DNA of 40,238 nucleotides from CAYMDD01 sp964409675 (GCA_964409675.1 CAYPEF010000007.1:1-40238); one strand, 5' to 3'. Positions 1-8,155 are shown, counted from the first letter of the stretch. Made by a program: numbers and translations. The notes: a model not told the origin generated them from the letters alone.

Positions 1-150
1 CTGACCATCTGCGGCGATTGTGACCGGGTGGAAGAATTGCACAATCATAGCATTATTCACCAACTGGAGGGCTTGCGGAAACAGGGCGTGCGGCTGGCTG
101 AGCATGCAGTGATCGAGCTTCCTATCACCTGCCAGGCTTGCGCGGCTTAA
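1..150 (+). CDS. Fur-family regulator, Zur-like, C-terminal part only
   Basis: The reading frame is open from the window edge and stops at TAA 148-150, giving the last 49 residues of a protein. They hold a CxxC pair (TICGDC) near the start, a His-rich middle (ELHNHSIIH) and a second CxxC (TCQAC) just before the end. This is the metal-binding dimerisation end of the Fur superfamily, where two CxxC pairs hold structural zinc. The closest family pattern is Zur, the zinc-uptake repressor. The gene is followed after 19 bp by an ABC transport operon on the same strand, which supports a metal-linked role. The DNA-binding domain lies outside the window, so Zur rather than Fur or PerR is inferred from the tail and the neighbours. 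Confidence 0.8.
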   Translation: MTICGDCDRVEELHNHSIIHQLEGLRKQGVRLAEHAVIELPITCQACAA

Positions 151-169
151 TAGAAGAAAGGCTTTATCT

Positions 170-808
170 ATGCTTCAAATCCAAAATCTTAAAGCCGGGT
201 ATAATGGCAAGGCAGTGGTGGATATCGCTGCGCTTTCCCTCCAGCCCGGCGAACATTGCTTAATCCTCGGCAAATCAGGCACTGGCAAAACAACACTGCT
301 TTACGCGCTGGCTGGCTTGTTGTCGCCGATTAGCGGCAATATTCGCGTTGGCGATCAGGAGATAACGGAGCTGGATAAGTCTGTGCTCGATGCTTTTCGA
401 GGCAAGAATATCGGTATCATATATCAAACACTGCATATGGCGGGTGCGCTGTCAGTGCTCGAAAATCTGCTGCTGGTGCAATACGCCGCTGGTACGGCGC
501 AGGATACGAAAAAAGCTGAGAAGCTATTGGCGCAGCTGGGGCTGCTGGATTACTGCAACCGCAAACCGGAAACATTAAGTCAAGGGCAGCAGCAGCGTGT
601 GGCCATTGCGCGCGCGGCCATGAACAGCCCGAAAATTATTTTAGGCGATGAACCCACGTCGGCACTCGATGATGAAACCTGCGAAACGGTGATACAGCTA
701 CTATTGGATGCGGCAAAGGCGTCCAACGCCAGCCTGGTTGTTGCCACGCATGACGCACGCATCAAAAAGTATTTCCAAAAAACTATCACGCTCGGAGGTG
801 TACAATGA
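170..808 (+). CDS. ABC transporter ATP-binding protein, LolD/MacB class
   Basis: A 212-residue cytoplasmic ATPase of the LolD/FtsE/MacB branch. Walker A is GKSGTGKTT (about 34-42), the signature LSQGQQQR is at about 136-143 and Walker B with the catalytic Glu is IILGDEPTSALDD (about 156-168). Upstream AGAAAGG is a fair ribosome site for the ATG at 170. Its TGA overlaps the ATG of the following FtsX-type permease (ATGA), so the two are translationally coupled and form one transporter. This branch normally uses ATP to drive mechanical work on envelope substrates rather than classic import. The link to a Zur-like gene and a DUF3299 gene resembles the zinc-regulated zrg cluster of Vibrio, as I recall it. 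The substrate is not visible from the sequence. Confidence 0.92.
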   Translation: MLQIQNLKAGYNGKAVVDIAALSLQPGEHCLILGKSGTGKTTLLYALAGLLSPISGNIRVGDQEITELDKSVLDAFRGKNIGIIYQTLHMAGALSVLENLLLVQYAAGTAQDTKKAEKLLAQLGLLDYCNRKPETLSQGQQQRVAIARAAMNSPKIILGDEPTSALDDETCETVIQLLLDAAKASNASLVVATHDARIKKYFQKTITLGGVQ

Positions 809-2013
809 ATAGTTTAACCCTGAGCTTCGCCTATCTGCGTCATAAGCTGCTCGGCACATTTTTGAACCTGATCACTTTCGCCTCTGGCATCGCGGTAATC
901 GTGGCGCTGCTACTGATCGACGCGCAGCTGAATAATGAATTTACCAAAAATCTGGAAGGCATCGATCTGGTGGTGGGCAGCAAAGGAAGCCCTATGCAGC
1001 TGATCCTCTCCAGTGTCTTTCACCTGGATATTCCGACCGGCAACATTCCGCTAGAGGAAGCGGAAAAGCTGGAGCATCACCCGATGGTCAAAAGCGCGAT
1101 TCCGGTGGCGCTGGGCGATAATTACAACGGCTTCCGCATCGTCGGCACGGATGCCAGCTACGCTACGCATTACAACGGCAAATTCGCTCAAGGCAAAATG
1201 TTCACTCAACAGATGGAAGCGGTGATAGGCAGCGAAGTGGAGGCGAAATATCATCATAAGCTGGGCGATCAAATCGTCGGCGCGCACGGCCTTGTGAATA
1301 GCGACGATCTGCACACCGACTTTCCCTATACCATCGTTGGTATATTGGAGCCTACCAACACCGTGCTTGACCGGCTGGTGTTGACGCCGGTCGAAAGCGT
1401 GTGGCATGTGCATGAGCATCCTGACGAAGATGACCCGGAGGAAGTGGCTTATAAAAAAGAGCATCCGGGCAAGGAACTGACGGCGCTGCTGCTTATCTAT
1501 AAATCGCCAATGGCAGCGGCGACCATGCCGCGCGAAGTGAATAAATCCACCTCGATGCAGGCGGCAAGCCCAGCTTTCGAGGTCGCGCGCTTAACGAGCT
1601 TTATGGGCGTCGGCGCTGATACGCTTAAAACCTTTGGGTATTTCCTGATCGGCTTGGCTGGTTTCGGCATTTTTGTGGCACTCTATAACGCCATGAATGA
1701 ACGTCGCTATGATCTGGCGCTCATGCGTAGCTTCGGCGCTTCACCTGGCAAACTGTTCGGGCTGGTGACGATTGAAAGCCTTGTGCTGGCGCTCGGTGGC
1801 GCGGTCTTAGGCATTCTGCTGGGGCATGTGTTTGTGCAAATCGCCGCAGCGTGGCTATCGGAAACCAAGCATATCCACATCACCGGCAACCTCTTCCTGC
1901 CGGAGGAAGGTTGGTTGCTGGCTGCGAGTGTTGTCATCGGCATCGTCGCTGCGCTGCTGCCTGCCATTCGCGTGTACCGCATCGATATATTCAAAACACT
2001 GGTGCAGGGATGA
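805..2013 (+). CDS. ABC transporter permease, FtsX/LolC type
   Basis: A 402-residue inner-membrane permease of the FtsX/MacB superfamily. There is one N-terminal membrane segment (about 17-39), a periplasmic domain of roughly 230 residues, then three C-terminal segments (about 275-297, 318-345, 368-390), the standard four-helix layout. The periplasmic part contains DLVVGSKGSPMQLILSSVFH, a stretch I associate with the FtsX proteins next to DUF3299 genes rather than with LolC/E. A His/Asp/Glu-rich loop (HVHEHPDEDDPEE, about 200) could bind a metal such as zinc; that is inference. Its start overlaps the ATPase stop by 4 bp and its stop overlaps the start of the thioredoxin-like gene by 4 bp. Confidence 0.9.
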   Translation: MNSLTLSFAYLRHKLLGTFLNLITFASGIAVIVALLLIDAQLNNEFTKNLEGIDLVVGSKGSPMQLILSSVFHLDIPTGNIPLEEAEKLEHHPMVKSAIPVALGDNYNGFRIVGTDASYATHYNGKFAQGKMFTQQMEAVIGSEVEAKYHHKLGDQIVGAHGLVNSDDLHTDFPYTIVGILEPTNTVLDRLVLTPVESVWHVHEHPDEDDPEEVAYKKEHPGKELTALLLIYKSPMAAATMPREVNKSTSMQAASPAFEVARLTSFMGVGADTLKTFGYFLIGLAGFGIFVALYNAMNERRYDLALMRSFGASPGKLFGLVTIESLVLALGGAVLGILLGHVFVQIAAAWLSETKHIHITGNLFLPEEGWLLAASVVIGIVAALLPAIRVYRIDIFKTLVQG

Positions 2014-2468
2014 GGGTAAGAATAACAATCGTAGCCTTGGTTTTTAGCTTTGCCGGTGCGGCTGCATGGGCGGAAGGCGTAAGCGATCTCCAGTTCAAGG
2101 ATATGGCCGACAAACCTGTCGCTCTCGGCCATGCCAGGTTGGTGACTTTCTGGAGTTCGGATTGCGCGCCGTGTTTGCGGGAAATGGGGATCCTGCCGGA
2201 TATTGCCAAGCAGAACGCAGATTTACCGATAGCGCTGATTTCCTTAAAGGACGCAGAACATACGCGCGCACGGCTAATACCCATGCCGGACAATGTGCGG
2301 GTGCTGGTGGCACAGGACGAAGGCAGAGCGGTATTGACTGCTTTTGGTAATGAGCGGACGCTAGCGTTACCCTATAGCGTCATGCTGAATAAAAAAGGCG
2401 GGATTTGCGGCAAATATTACGGCATTATTTCACCGGATAAGATCAAAGAATGGCGGAAAGAATGCTGA
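2010..2468 (+). CDS. Thioredoxin-like periplasmic protein (TlpA-like)
   Basis: The likely start is the ATG at 2010, overlapping the permease stop as ATGA; the frame is open further upstream but that part runs inside the permease gene. The 152-residue product has a signal peptide (MRVRITIVALVFSFAG, cleavage after AWA near residue 21) and a thioredoxin fold core with an active-site CAPC at 52-55 in FWSSDCAPCLREM. A LPYSVMLNKKG segment near 125 supplies the cis-Pro region expected of thioredoxin folds. It is probably a periplasmic thiol reductase or cysteine-metal-site guardian for the transporter encoded beside it. The C-terminus ends in a further Cys. Which protein it reduces is unknown. Confidence 0.85.
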   Translation: MRVRITIVALVFSFAGAAAWAEGVSDLQFKDMADKPVALGHARLVTFWSSDCAPCLREMGILPDIAKQNADLPIALISLKDAEHTRARLIPMPDNVRVLVAQDEGRAVLTAFGNERTLALPYSVMLNKKGGICGKYYGIISPDKIKEWRKEC

Positions 2469-2992
2469 CGAAAACTGCCAAACCCGCATTTATCCTAATG
2501 GCTCTTGTCCTGCTATGTGGTTTCTCCAAACAGGAAACGCCAGTCGGCCAGCCTGGTGCCGAACGCAAAGCGCAGGATGCGTTGCCACAAGCGCATGACG
2601 ATGTGTGGAAGACCTTTGCCAAGTGCAAGGTGCATCTCGACCAAAAAAAATACACCTACAGCATCGACCTTACCCCGGAGGTCAAGGCAATGGAAGGAAA
2701 GCCCTTCACCATCAGCGGTTTCATGCTGCCACTGGAGCCAAAGGAGAAGTTTACCCATTACCTGTTGTCCAAGCGCACGCCGACTTGCCCCTTCTGCCCA
2801 CCAGGTGAGCCGAATGAAATTGTCGAAGTATTCTCCAAAAAGCCCGTCACCTGGGACGAAGGCATTGTCGTCGTCACCGGCACTATGAAACTCACCAGCA
2901 ATCCCGATATGGGATTATTCTTTCAGATGCAGGATGGCGATAGTATGAGTACCGCGCCGTATAAGGACAAAAACAAGCTGCCTAATTTATAG
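2450..2992 (+). CDS. DUF3299 family exported protein
   Basis: A 180-residue exported protein. Two in-frame starts compete: 2450, and 2462 preceded by GGAAAG. Both lie inside the end of the thioredoxin-like gene. The N-terminus has a hydrophobic segment ending in LVLLCGF; the Cys could be a lipid anchor, but the residue before it is Leu, so a canonical lipobox is not present. The mature part has the DUF3299 pattern: a strand IDLTPEV, FTISGFMLPLE (about 85-95), THYLLSKRTPTCPFCPPGEPN and a final IVVVTGTMKL strand. The CPFC pair is a plausible metal or disulfide site. Members of this family occur in zinc-regulated ABC operons, so it may be a zinc-handling partner of the transporter; that role is inferred. 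Confidence 0.82.
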   Translation: MAERMLTKTAKPAFILMALVLLCGFSKQETPVGQPGAERKAQDALPQAHDDVWKTFAKCKVHLDQKKYTYSIDLTPEVKAMEGKPFTISGFMLPLEPKEKFTHYLLSKRTPTCPFCPPGEPNEIVEVFSKKPVTWDEGIVVVTGTMKLTSNPDMGLFFQMQDGDSMSTAPYKDKNKLPNL

Positions 2993-3005
2993 GTTATTGC
3001 TTCAA

Positions 3006-6000
3006 TCAAGCGCTTAAAGCTTCGCTAAATCCTAAATCAAGCAATGCTTCCGAGATTCTTTTCAACGTTTTTTTATCGCATCCTTGTTCGGTGAGCAGTT
3101 GGTATATTTTCTTAATATCTTCCCAATCCCAAGGAGCAATATGTTTCTTTGCCAATAGATGTTCGACCAACTGCCCAGCAGTTTGTGGATTTTCTTTAAA
3201 TATTTCTGATTCTAGGAATCTATGAAAAATATCCGTATTTTGATTGCGGTTAAGTCCAAGTAAATTGCTATTATTATCCGCTTCAATGATCTTGGCGACG
3301 CATTCCGAGAAATGCCCGTTCACATGCAAGCACCATCTCAGCATCCACCTAAATTCCGCCTTACAGAGAGGAATAGGTTTGCCCGATATGCGCTGATCCA
3401 GGTAGGGAAGCAAAAAATCCGCCCATACTTTATCAATTTGTTTTTTTACATCTTCATTGTCCCTGAGGAACAGGTGTATGCCTTGGGCAAATGATTCCAG
3501 GTCTTGCTCTTCGCAATGACGTATAAAAGCAGTCAGCCAGCCTGTTTTTAAGGGGTCGTGAGTTCCAAAAATAACGCCATATAAGGTTACCCCTGCCACA
3601 TGCTGGCAATAATTGTCTCTTGCTCTGCCTAGCCCCTTAAAATGCACAAATCCTTTTTGGTGCAATTTTATCAGATCATCGAATAATTCTTTGCTCCAGT
3701 GACCGCGATATAGATAGGCCTGCCATGACTGGAGAGCTGTTTCTTTATCGATTGTCCAATCAAAAAGTGGCAAAATATGAGTTTTAGTCCACTGCTTATC
3801 TCCTCCTGCAAAAAGAAATTGCAAGTAGTGAGCGAGCGTGATTTTCCCCATCCTCGCTGCGTATGATTCATTTTCCAGGAAGGGTACAAAATATTCGTTG
3901 AGCTTATCTACCTTATTCTTGGCCTTTTTATATTTTTTATCAAAGAGCCGAATAAAAAAGTAACATACATAATATCCCGTTGAATTTATGGCCTCCGTCC
4001 ACCAGTCGGGAACATCTTCAGAAATAATTACCTTGTCCAAGGTGGTATCGGCAAAAGCTATATCTCTGACCAATACCGCTAAATGTATCGCTTTGTTCTC
4101 GATATCATTGTTAGCGGTCAGTAATTCCTCATATTTTGAAAGGAATTTAGCTATTTCATAGTGAAAAATATGTAGGTTCTTTTTTTCTAATAGGAACGTC
4201 AATAATTCCGATGCCTGGGTAATGTTTATTTTTTCTGGCTCCTGCCAGGCAGCAATCAATCTGCTCCATATATCCTCATGCCAAATTTTACGGGCGGCCA
4301 ACTTTTTCGCCAGCGCAAAACTCCAATCAAAATTCTTCTTAGCCGCATTGCTGAGAGTATCAATTAAGCCCTCTCTTTCCGGTTTATCCCATCCGCCCTC
4401 ATCCTTGTAGGTATCAAGCAATTTGGCCGTTTCTCCGATATTAAGCGCTAACAAATCCTCGATGGAAAGCGGGCTTAGATGTCCCCAGCGTGTTGACATA
4501 AACGAGGTGAGTTCCGGCTTTTCTCGTTGACCAAAATTAGGATTTTGTGATTGGATTTCATGAAATGCTTGTTGTGCAAGGTGGCAGGCTGGCGCGATCC
4601 GTGTGAGCCATACAAAAAGATTATATAGTGGGTATGGTTCATCCGCTTCCTTCTTTGCAAAGGAAATAAACCGCTGTTTTTCCAATTCCGAAAGGTGCGG
4701 ATAAAAATTTTCTATTAGTGTAAAATTTTCATGCGTCAAAGTTACATTGAATATTTCTTTTTTCTTTATGAGCCATGTTAATTTTTCTGATGCAGAAAGA
4801 TGAGTATGGCGAGTCATGCCATATAGGCTCAATCTCTTCAAAATAACACCTCTTTGCCTATACCAACGCTCTATAATTTCTTTAGCAATCGCAGGATATT
4901 TCAAATTAAAAAAGTCAATAATTCCACGTGCCATGTCGATGAGAGAATCGATCATTTCATGCTTGAAATTATGTTCATTTTCTTCAATAGCGGGACGAGA
5001 AATATAGGTAGCTTTCCTAATATTCCAGCGTGTCACTTGCTGGAGTTCATGCAACTTCAGGTGATGGGAAATGATTGGCTCAAGCTCAAAGGCAATAGTT
5101 CCAACCTTGGGCGCTATCTTCTTTTCCCAAATTTCCTTAATCCAGTATTCAGCGCTGCCACCATCGGCGCGTTTATCATATAATATCGGTGATGTAAGTT
5201 TATTGAGGAGCAGTAATACGATGTCATTATCTTTGGGAATACGGCATTTCAAAAGCATGTAGCTAATATAATCTCGCTCGATAAATTGGCTTGCCAAAAG
5301 AATGTGCATCCATTTGGCAAATATATTTTGAGGAGGCAGTTTTTTTACTCGATGGAAACAGAGAGCGATGGAGTTCACCAAGTATGGATTGAGGGTGCTG
5401 ATACCTTTTTCTTCGATAATTTTGAAAGCGAGTACGTTATTGCGAACGATAAAATTATCTGCGAACCAACCGATAAATACTTGCTCCACTTCCGAAGGCC
5501 GAAAGTCGATTTCAAACAGCTTATCCAGCATTTTCAATTCAAATGCCCATTTCAGCCAACGTTCTGACGTGGCATGGCTAGCGAAACATCGCGCCAGGCT
5601 GGGCGACTCTATGCAACATTGAAGATAGTCGCTTTCTGCTTGAGTAAGAACGCCCCGCTTTTTTACGATTTTCTTGATGACCTGCTGGTGTTCTGAGGGC
5701 TGCCGATTAGTGATATTGCCCCAGGTATCAATAACGCTCCATAGCTGCTTATGTTGTTCGGCTATGTTGTAGGGAATAGCGGTAAGGTTCAGGACATCCC
5801 ATTTTTGAGGATCATCCTTATATTGATTATCTCCGACAAAAATATAACGGCTATTTTTAAAATCATCAGATTTGGTGAGAAATTGAAAAATCTTGTCATC
5901 ATAACTATAGCCGATAAAAAGTACCGTAAATGTGGAGAAAAGCTCCCGAATAAATGCTGTCTGCCGTCCATGCTTCAAATATGCACGCGCAAAATCTTTT

Positions 6001-6497
6001 TCCGTGATGACCAACTCACCATCAGGTTGGCAAACAGCCCCATGCAGGTAGACAATGCCATCAAAATGATCGCCTGTCGGCAACGCTGGTTGGTAATATG
6101 GCTTGAAGTCCTTTTTTACAGTACCGGCAGCAGCTGATAAATTGAGATCAAAATTCGTTGTGACAATGCGCAGCGGCTTATCGCCGAAGAAATTGACGAT
6201 ATGTTTGTGAGTCTGAGCCACGCCTTTATTGCGCTCTGCAAAAATTCGTCTGGTTTCGCGCCGGATATTGATACCGTCTAATTCAGCGCGCTCCAATTTT
6301 TCTGATGGGTTGCTGATTTTTTCATATTTATTATCCAGGCTTTCTAAAATTGCCGCCGCAAGGTCTGGAAAATTAGGGAGGCCGCTAGGCTGAGAAATGC
6401 CTGCCCCAACGAATATGACCAGTTCATTCCTCGCCGCAGCATCAAATAATTGCTTGGGAACGTCAACACCGGCGATATGAACGGTTGTTTTATTCAT
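3006..6497 (-). CDS. SIR2-domain protein with DUF4020-like C-terminus (Dsr1-like defence sirtuin)
   Basis: A 1163-residue protein. Residues 1-260 form a SIR2_2 NAD+-binding domain: FVGAGIS (29-35), TTNFD (113-117), YLHG with putative catalytic His152 (150-153), EKDFARAYL (166-174) and FIGYSYDD (194-201). The remaining 900 residues are mostly alpha-helical and rich in Trp, Lys and Glu; the part from about 830 on looks like DUF4020, which accompanies SIR2 in the phage-defence protein Dsr1. Known relatives (Dsr1, Dsr2, ThsA) cleave NAD+ when a phage trigger is sensed, so an abortive-infection NADase is the expected activity. Its ATG overlaps the stop of the upstream DUF2971 gene by 8 bp, so the two are co-translated. 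The block is visibly A+T-rich (3901-3960 has 17 G+C in 60, against 37 in 60 at 18661-18720), a sign of transfer. I am sure of SIR2, less so of DUF4020. Confidence 0.87.
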   Translation of the reverse strand: MNKTTVHIAGVDVPKQLFDAAARNELVIFVGAGISQPSGLPNFPDLAAAILESLDNKYEKISNPSEKLERAELDGINIRRETRRIFAERNKGVAQTHKHIVNFFGDKPLRIVTTNFDLNLSAAAGTVKKDFKPYYQPALPTGDHFDGIVYLHGAVCQPDGELVITEKDFARAYLKHGRQTAFIRELFSTFTVLFIGYSYDDKIFQFLTKSDDFKNSRYIFVGDNQYKDDPQKWDVLNLTAIPYNIAEQHKQLWSVIDTWGNITNRQPSEHQQVIKKIVKKRGVLTQAESDYLQCCIESPSLARCFASHATSERWLKWAFELKMLDKLFEIDFRPSEVEQVFIGWFADNFIVRNNVLAFKIIEEKGISTLNPYLVNSIALCFHRVKKLPPQNIFAKWMHILLASQFIERDYISYMLLKCRIPKDNDIVLLLLNKLTSPILYDKRADGGSAEYWIKEIWEKKIAPKVGTIAFELEPIISHHLKLHELQQVTRWNIRKATYISRPAIEENEHNFKHEMIDSLIDMARGIIDFFNLKYPAIAKEIIERWYRQRGVILKRLSLYGMTRHTHLSASEKLTWLIKKKEIFNVTLTHENFTLIENFYPHLSELEKQRFISFAKKEADEPYPLYNLFVWLTRIAPACHLAQQAFHEIQSQNPNFGQREKPELTSFMSTRWGHLSPLSIEDLLALNIGETAKLLDTYKDEGGWDKPEREGLIDTLSNAAKKNFDWSFALAKKLAARKIWHEDIWSRLIAAWQEPEKINITQASELLTFLLEKKNLHIFHYEIAKFLSKYEELLTANNDIENKAIHLAVLVRDIAFADTTLDKVIISEDVPDWWTEAINSTGYYVCYFFIRLFDKKYKKAKNKVDKLNEYFVPFLENESYAARMGKITLAHYLQFLFAGGDKQWTKTHILPLFDWTIDKETALQSWQAYLYRGHWSKELFDDLIKLHQKGFVHFKGLGRARDNYCQHVAGVTLYGVIFGTHDPLKTGWLTAFIRHCEEQDLESFAQGIHLFLRDNEDVKKQIDKVWADFLLPYLDQRISGKPIPLCKAEFRWMLRWCLHVNGHFSECVAKIIEADNNSNLLGLNRNQNTDIFHRFLESEIFKENPQTAGQLVEHLLAKKHIAPWDWEDIKKIYQLLTEQGCDKKTLKRISEALLDLGFSEALSA

Positions 6498-7305
6498 TTG
6501 CCACCGCGCTCATCCTAGGCTCTTTACACAAGAAACCTAATTTACTCATCTCTCCTTTTATAGAGTCTGGACAGTCTTGTTCACCATTATTCGCGTATAA
6601 AATCTCTTTGATTATGCTTTCCGTAAAGGCTCTCTTGAAATTAAAATCTACCTGCATGGCTGGAGGGAACTGAATGATCTCGGAATTGTTAAGAGCAAAG
6701 TTCCCCATTCCCAGTGCGGATAATGAAATTCTCAGTTCCGCTTCGTTTTGATATTTTTTGCCTTTGATGTAGGTATATTGAATCGGGTTGGGGAATCGCT
6801 CGCCATTAAGTTGCAACCCATCCTTATCTGCATATTCCACAATGCCATAGTTAATAGAAAAAATCTGATGGCATTGATTATCACCGCACATTAAGGCGGA
6901 CTGGCCAATTGTTTGGTTGAGCGTAGTGCGTAGCTTGTCGAAATCAAATACAAGGCAAACAGCATCTTTTCCCCCGTTACCATACTCATTCCAAATATAA
7001 TCGGAATTACTGAGCGAAAAACAGCAGGCATATGTTCGCGCACGGCTTGTATCATAATATTTTGCCAGATTGAATGACTGATCCTTAGCAAATGTGGCTT
7101 TCTCGTTAGCTGCCTTATCCAGCAGTAGCTGTTCGCCATCCGAATTATCCTGGTATGTATCCACGCGCCGGAAATACAGGTAATTATGCTTAAGCATATC
7201 CAGAAAATACTGTCCCGAAACAATCTTATATAGGGTTTGGCCTGCTTCTGGCTGCTTCAGAAGCGGGGCATGAGGTTCGATATTATGATCTGGACGCAAA
7301 AACAT
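6490..7305 (-). CDS. DUF2971 family protein, first gene of the SIR2 operon
   Basis: A 271-residue soluble protein with the DUF2971 pattern: an N-terminal TLYKIVSGQYFLDMLKHN (24-41), YLYFRRVDTYQDNSDGE (42-58) in the place of the family's usual fNDPfE-type motif, and ACCFSLSNSDYIWNEYGNG (93-111), the CFS...W..Y.. signature. No signal peptide or membrane helix is seen. DUF2971 has no established biochemical function that I know of. Its LY-x-ILK-x-G-like start recalls ADP-ribosyltransferase folds such as DarT, which would make both products of this operon NAD+-handling, but this is only a resemblance by eye. It lies upstream of and overlaps the SIR2 gene by 8 bp, so it may be the sensor, regulator or co-effector. 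No Shine-Dalgarno precedes the ATG. Confidence 0.82.
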   Translation of the reverse strand: MFLRPDHNIEPHAPLLKQPEAGQTLYKIVSGQYFLDMLKHNYLYFRRVDTYQDNSDGEQLLLDKAANEKATFAKDQSFNLAKYYDTSRARTYACCFSLSNSDYIWNEYGNGGKDAVCLVFDFDKLRTTLNQTIGQSALMCGDNQCHQIFSINYGIVEYADKDGLQLNGERFPNPIQYTYIKGKKYQNEAELRISLSALGMGNFALNNSEIIQFPPAMQVDFNFKRAFTESIIKEILYANNGEQDCPDSIKGEMSKLGFLCKEPRMSAVANE

Positions 7306-7311
7306 GCGTTA

Positions 7312-7339
7312 CTTATAGCAATCTTGCCGCACATTTCAC
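7312..7339 (-). promoter_or_regulatory. Predicted promoter of the DUF2971-SIR2 operon, possibly leaderless
   Basis: On the minus strand a TATAAG -10 (7317-7312, 5 of 6 consensus bases) lies 16 bp after a weaker GTGAAA -35 (7339-7334, 4 of 6). Transcription would start about 7 bases past the -10, at the A of the ATG (7305). Together with the absence of any AGGAG-like sequence before the ATG, this predicts a leaderless mRNA. The -35 falls inside the first of four phased repeats. Confidence 0.5.
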
Positions 7340-7411
7340 CGAAATATGTGCACACTTCCATTAAAAACCTGCACAAATCCGAACAAACCATGCACTTTTA
7401 AGGGCAACGCA
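7328..7411. repeat. Four imperfect direct repeats with exact 21-bp phasing
   Basis: YGCAC begins at 7328 (CGCAC), 7349, 7370 and 7391 (TGCAC), each 21 bp apart. Units 2 and 3 agree at 13 of 21 positions; the best-kept parts are TGCACA, a TTC/TCC at positions 8-11 and an A-run at 15-18. A 21-bp step is two helical turns, so all copies face the same side of the DNA, as in operator or iteron arrays. Unit 1 also contains an inverted pair GCACAT/ATGTGC (7329-7334, 7346-7351). The array begins 22 bp upstream of the DUF2971 start and overlaps its predicted -35, so a repressor or activator array is likely. Confidence 0.5.
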
Positions 7412-8155
7412 GGCACTCGTGGTGATAAGGAAGCGAAATGGCACCACTGCCACAATACCTGTAAATCTAGCGTCAGAGCCAATTGCATGGGCCTAGGCCT
7501 TTCCGGGTCCTTCCGGCGCGGATGCTATACGGGGAGGCAACGCCCGGAATCTCGCTAGGGCCAGCGTCCTAAAATGCATTTCGTTTCGTTTTTTAGAGTA
7601 AAAATGGCAGAAATCCTAGCTTTCTGCATAGTGAAAAACGAAATGGGGGTGCGAAGGATAGCGAAATGCGTTTCGTTCACGCGCTGCAAGCCGCAGTTTC
7701 CCTTTGCCAGAGCATTTCGCCGATGTGTTGGCGCTTCATCTCCGGGTAGCGCATGACAACCAGGCGAAGCTCAGGTAAAGTTCGAAGCGTGTCCACCAGG
7801 GCACGCCAGATCTTAATCAACTAAGTACACAGGTGAACTTCACTACGTCGCCGCCCACTGTCGCAATAAATTATGGCAGCCTGTGGAATAATATCAGGCA
7901 TCAGTGCTACTTGGGTGCAGGTGCTTTTACCGGCAGTTGCTTTGCGGTCTCGTTTTTATGATGGTTGATACGCCTGGAATGGCCATGGGAATCTGCCAGT
8001 CTTTGTTTTTGGTGTTCTCATCGCGGTCTTTTGGGGGCATATAAGCGCGTTCCTGCGCCGGAAGTGCCGCCGGTGGGGGGGTCCACCAGCAGTGCCTGTA
8101 GCGCCAGTGCCGGATGCATCATATGCTCCCATATCCGCACCGCTACGGTTATCCG
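7412..8155. other. Gene-poor 744-bp stretch, decayed DNA with hairpins
   Basis: No convincing gene is present. A minus-strand frame at 7820-7677 (47 codons, TTG start at best) reads as an amphipathic helix-rich peptide (WRALVDTLRTLPELRLVVM) and may be a gene remnant. Another minus frame from 8132 is thrown out of phase at a run of seven C (minus strand). The part 7577-7715 is rich in CGAAATG/CATTTCG motifs: a 10-bp stem pairs 7584-7593 with 7634-7643, and CGAAA-TGCG-TTTCG (7662-7675) is a perfect tetraloop hairpin. This fits an old mobile-element edge or decayed genes between the SIR2 unit and the lyase gene. Confidence 0.45.

Noticed and set aside
7328..7411. The phased repeats as a CRISPR array
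   Set aside because: Units are only 21 bp, poorly conserved and have no separate spacers; no cas gene is present.
7927..8132. A protein-like minus-strand frame downstream of the RTX lyase gene
   Set aside because: Reading it through needs eight C in a run that has seven; as given, the frame shifts and no family match is seen, so it is left as decayed DNA.
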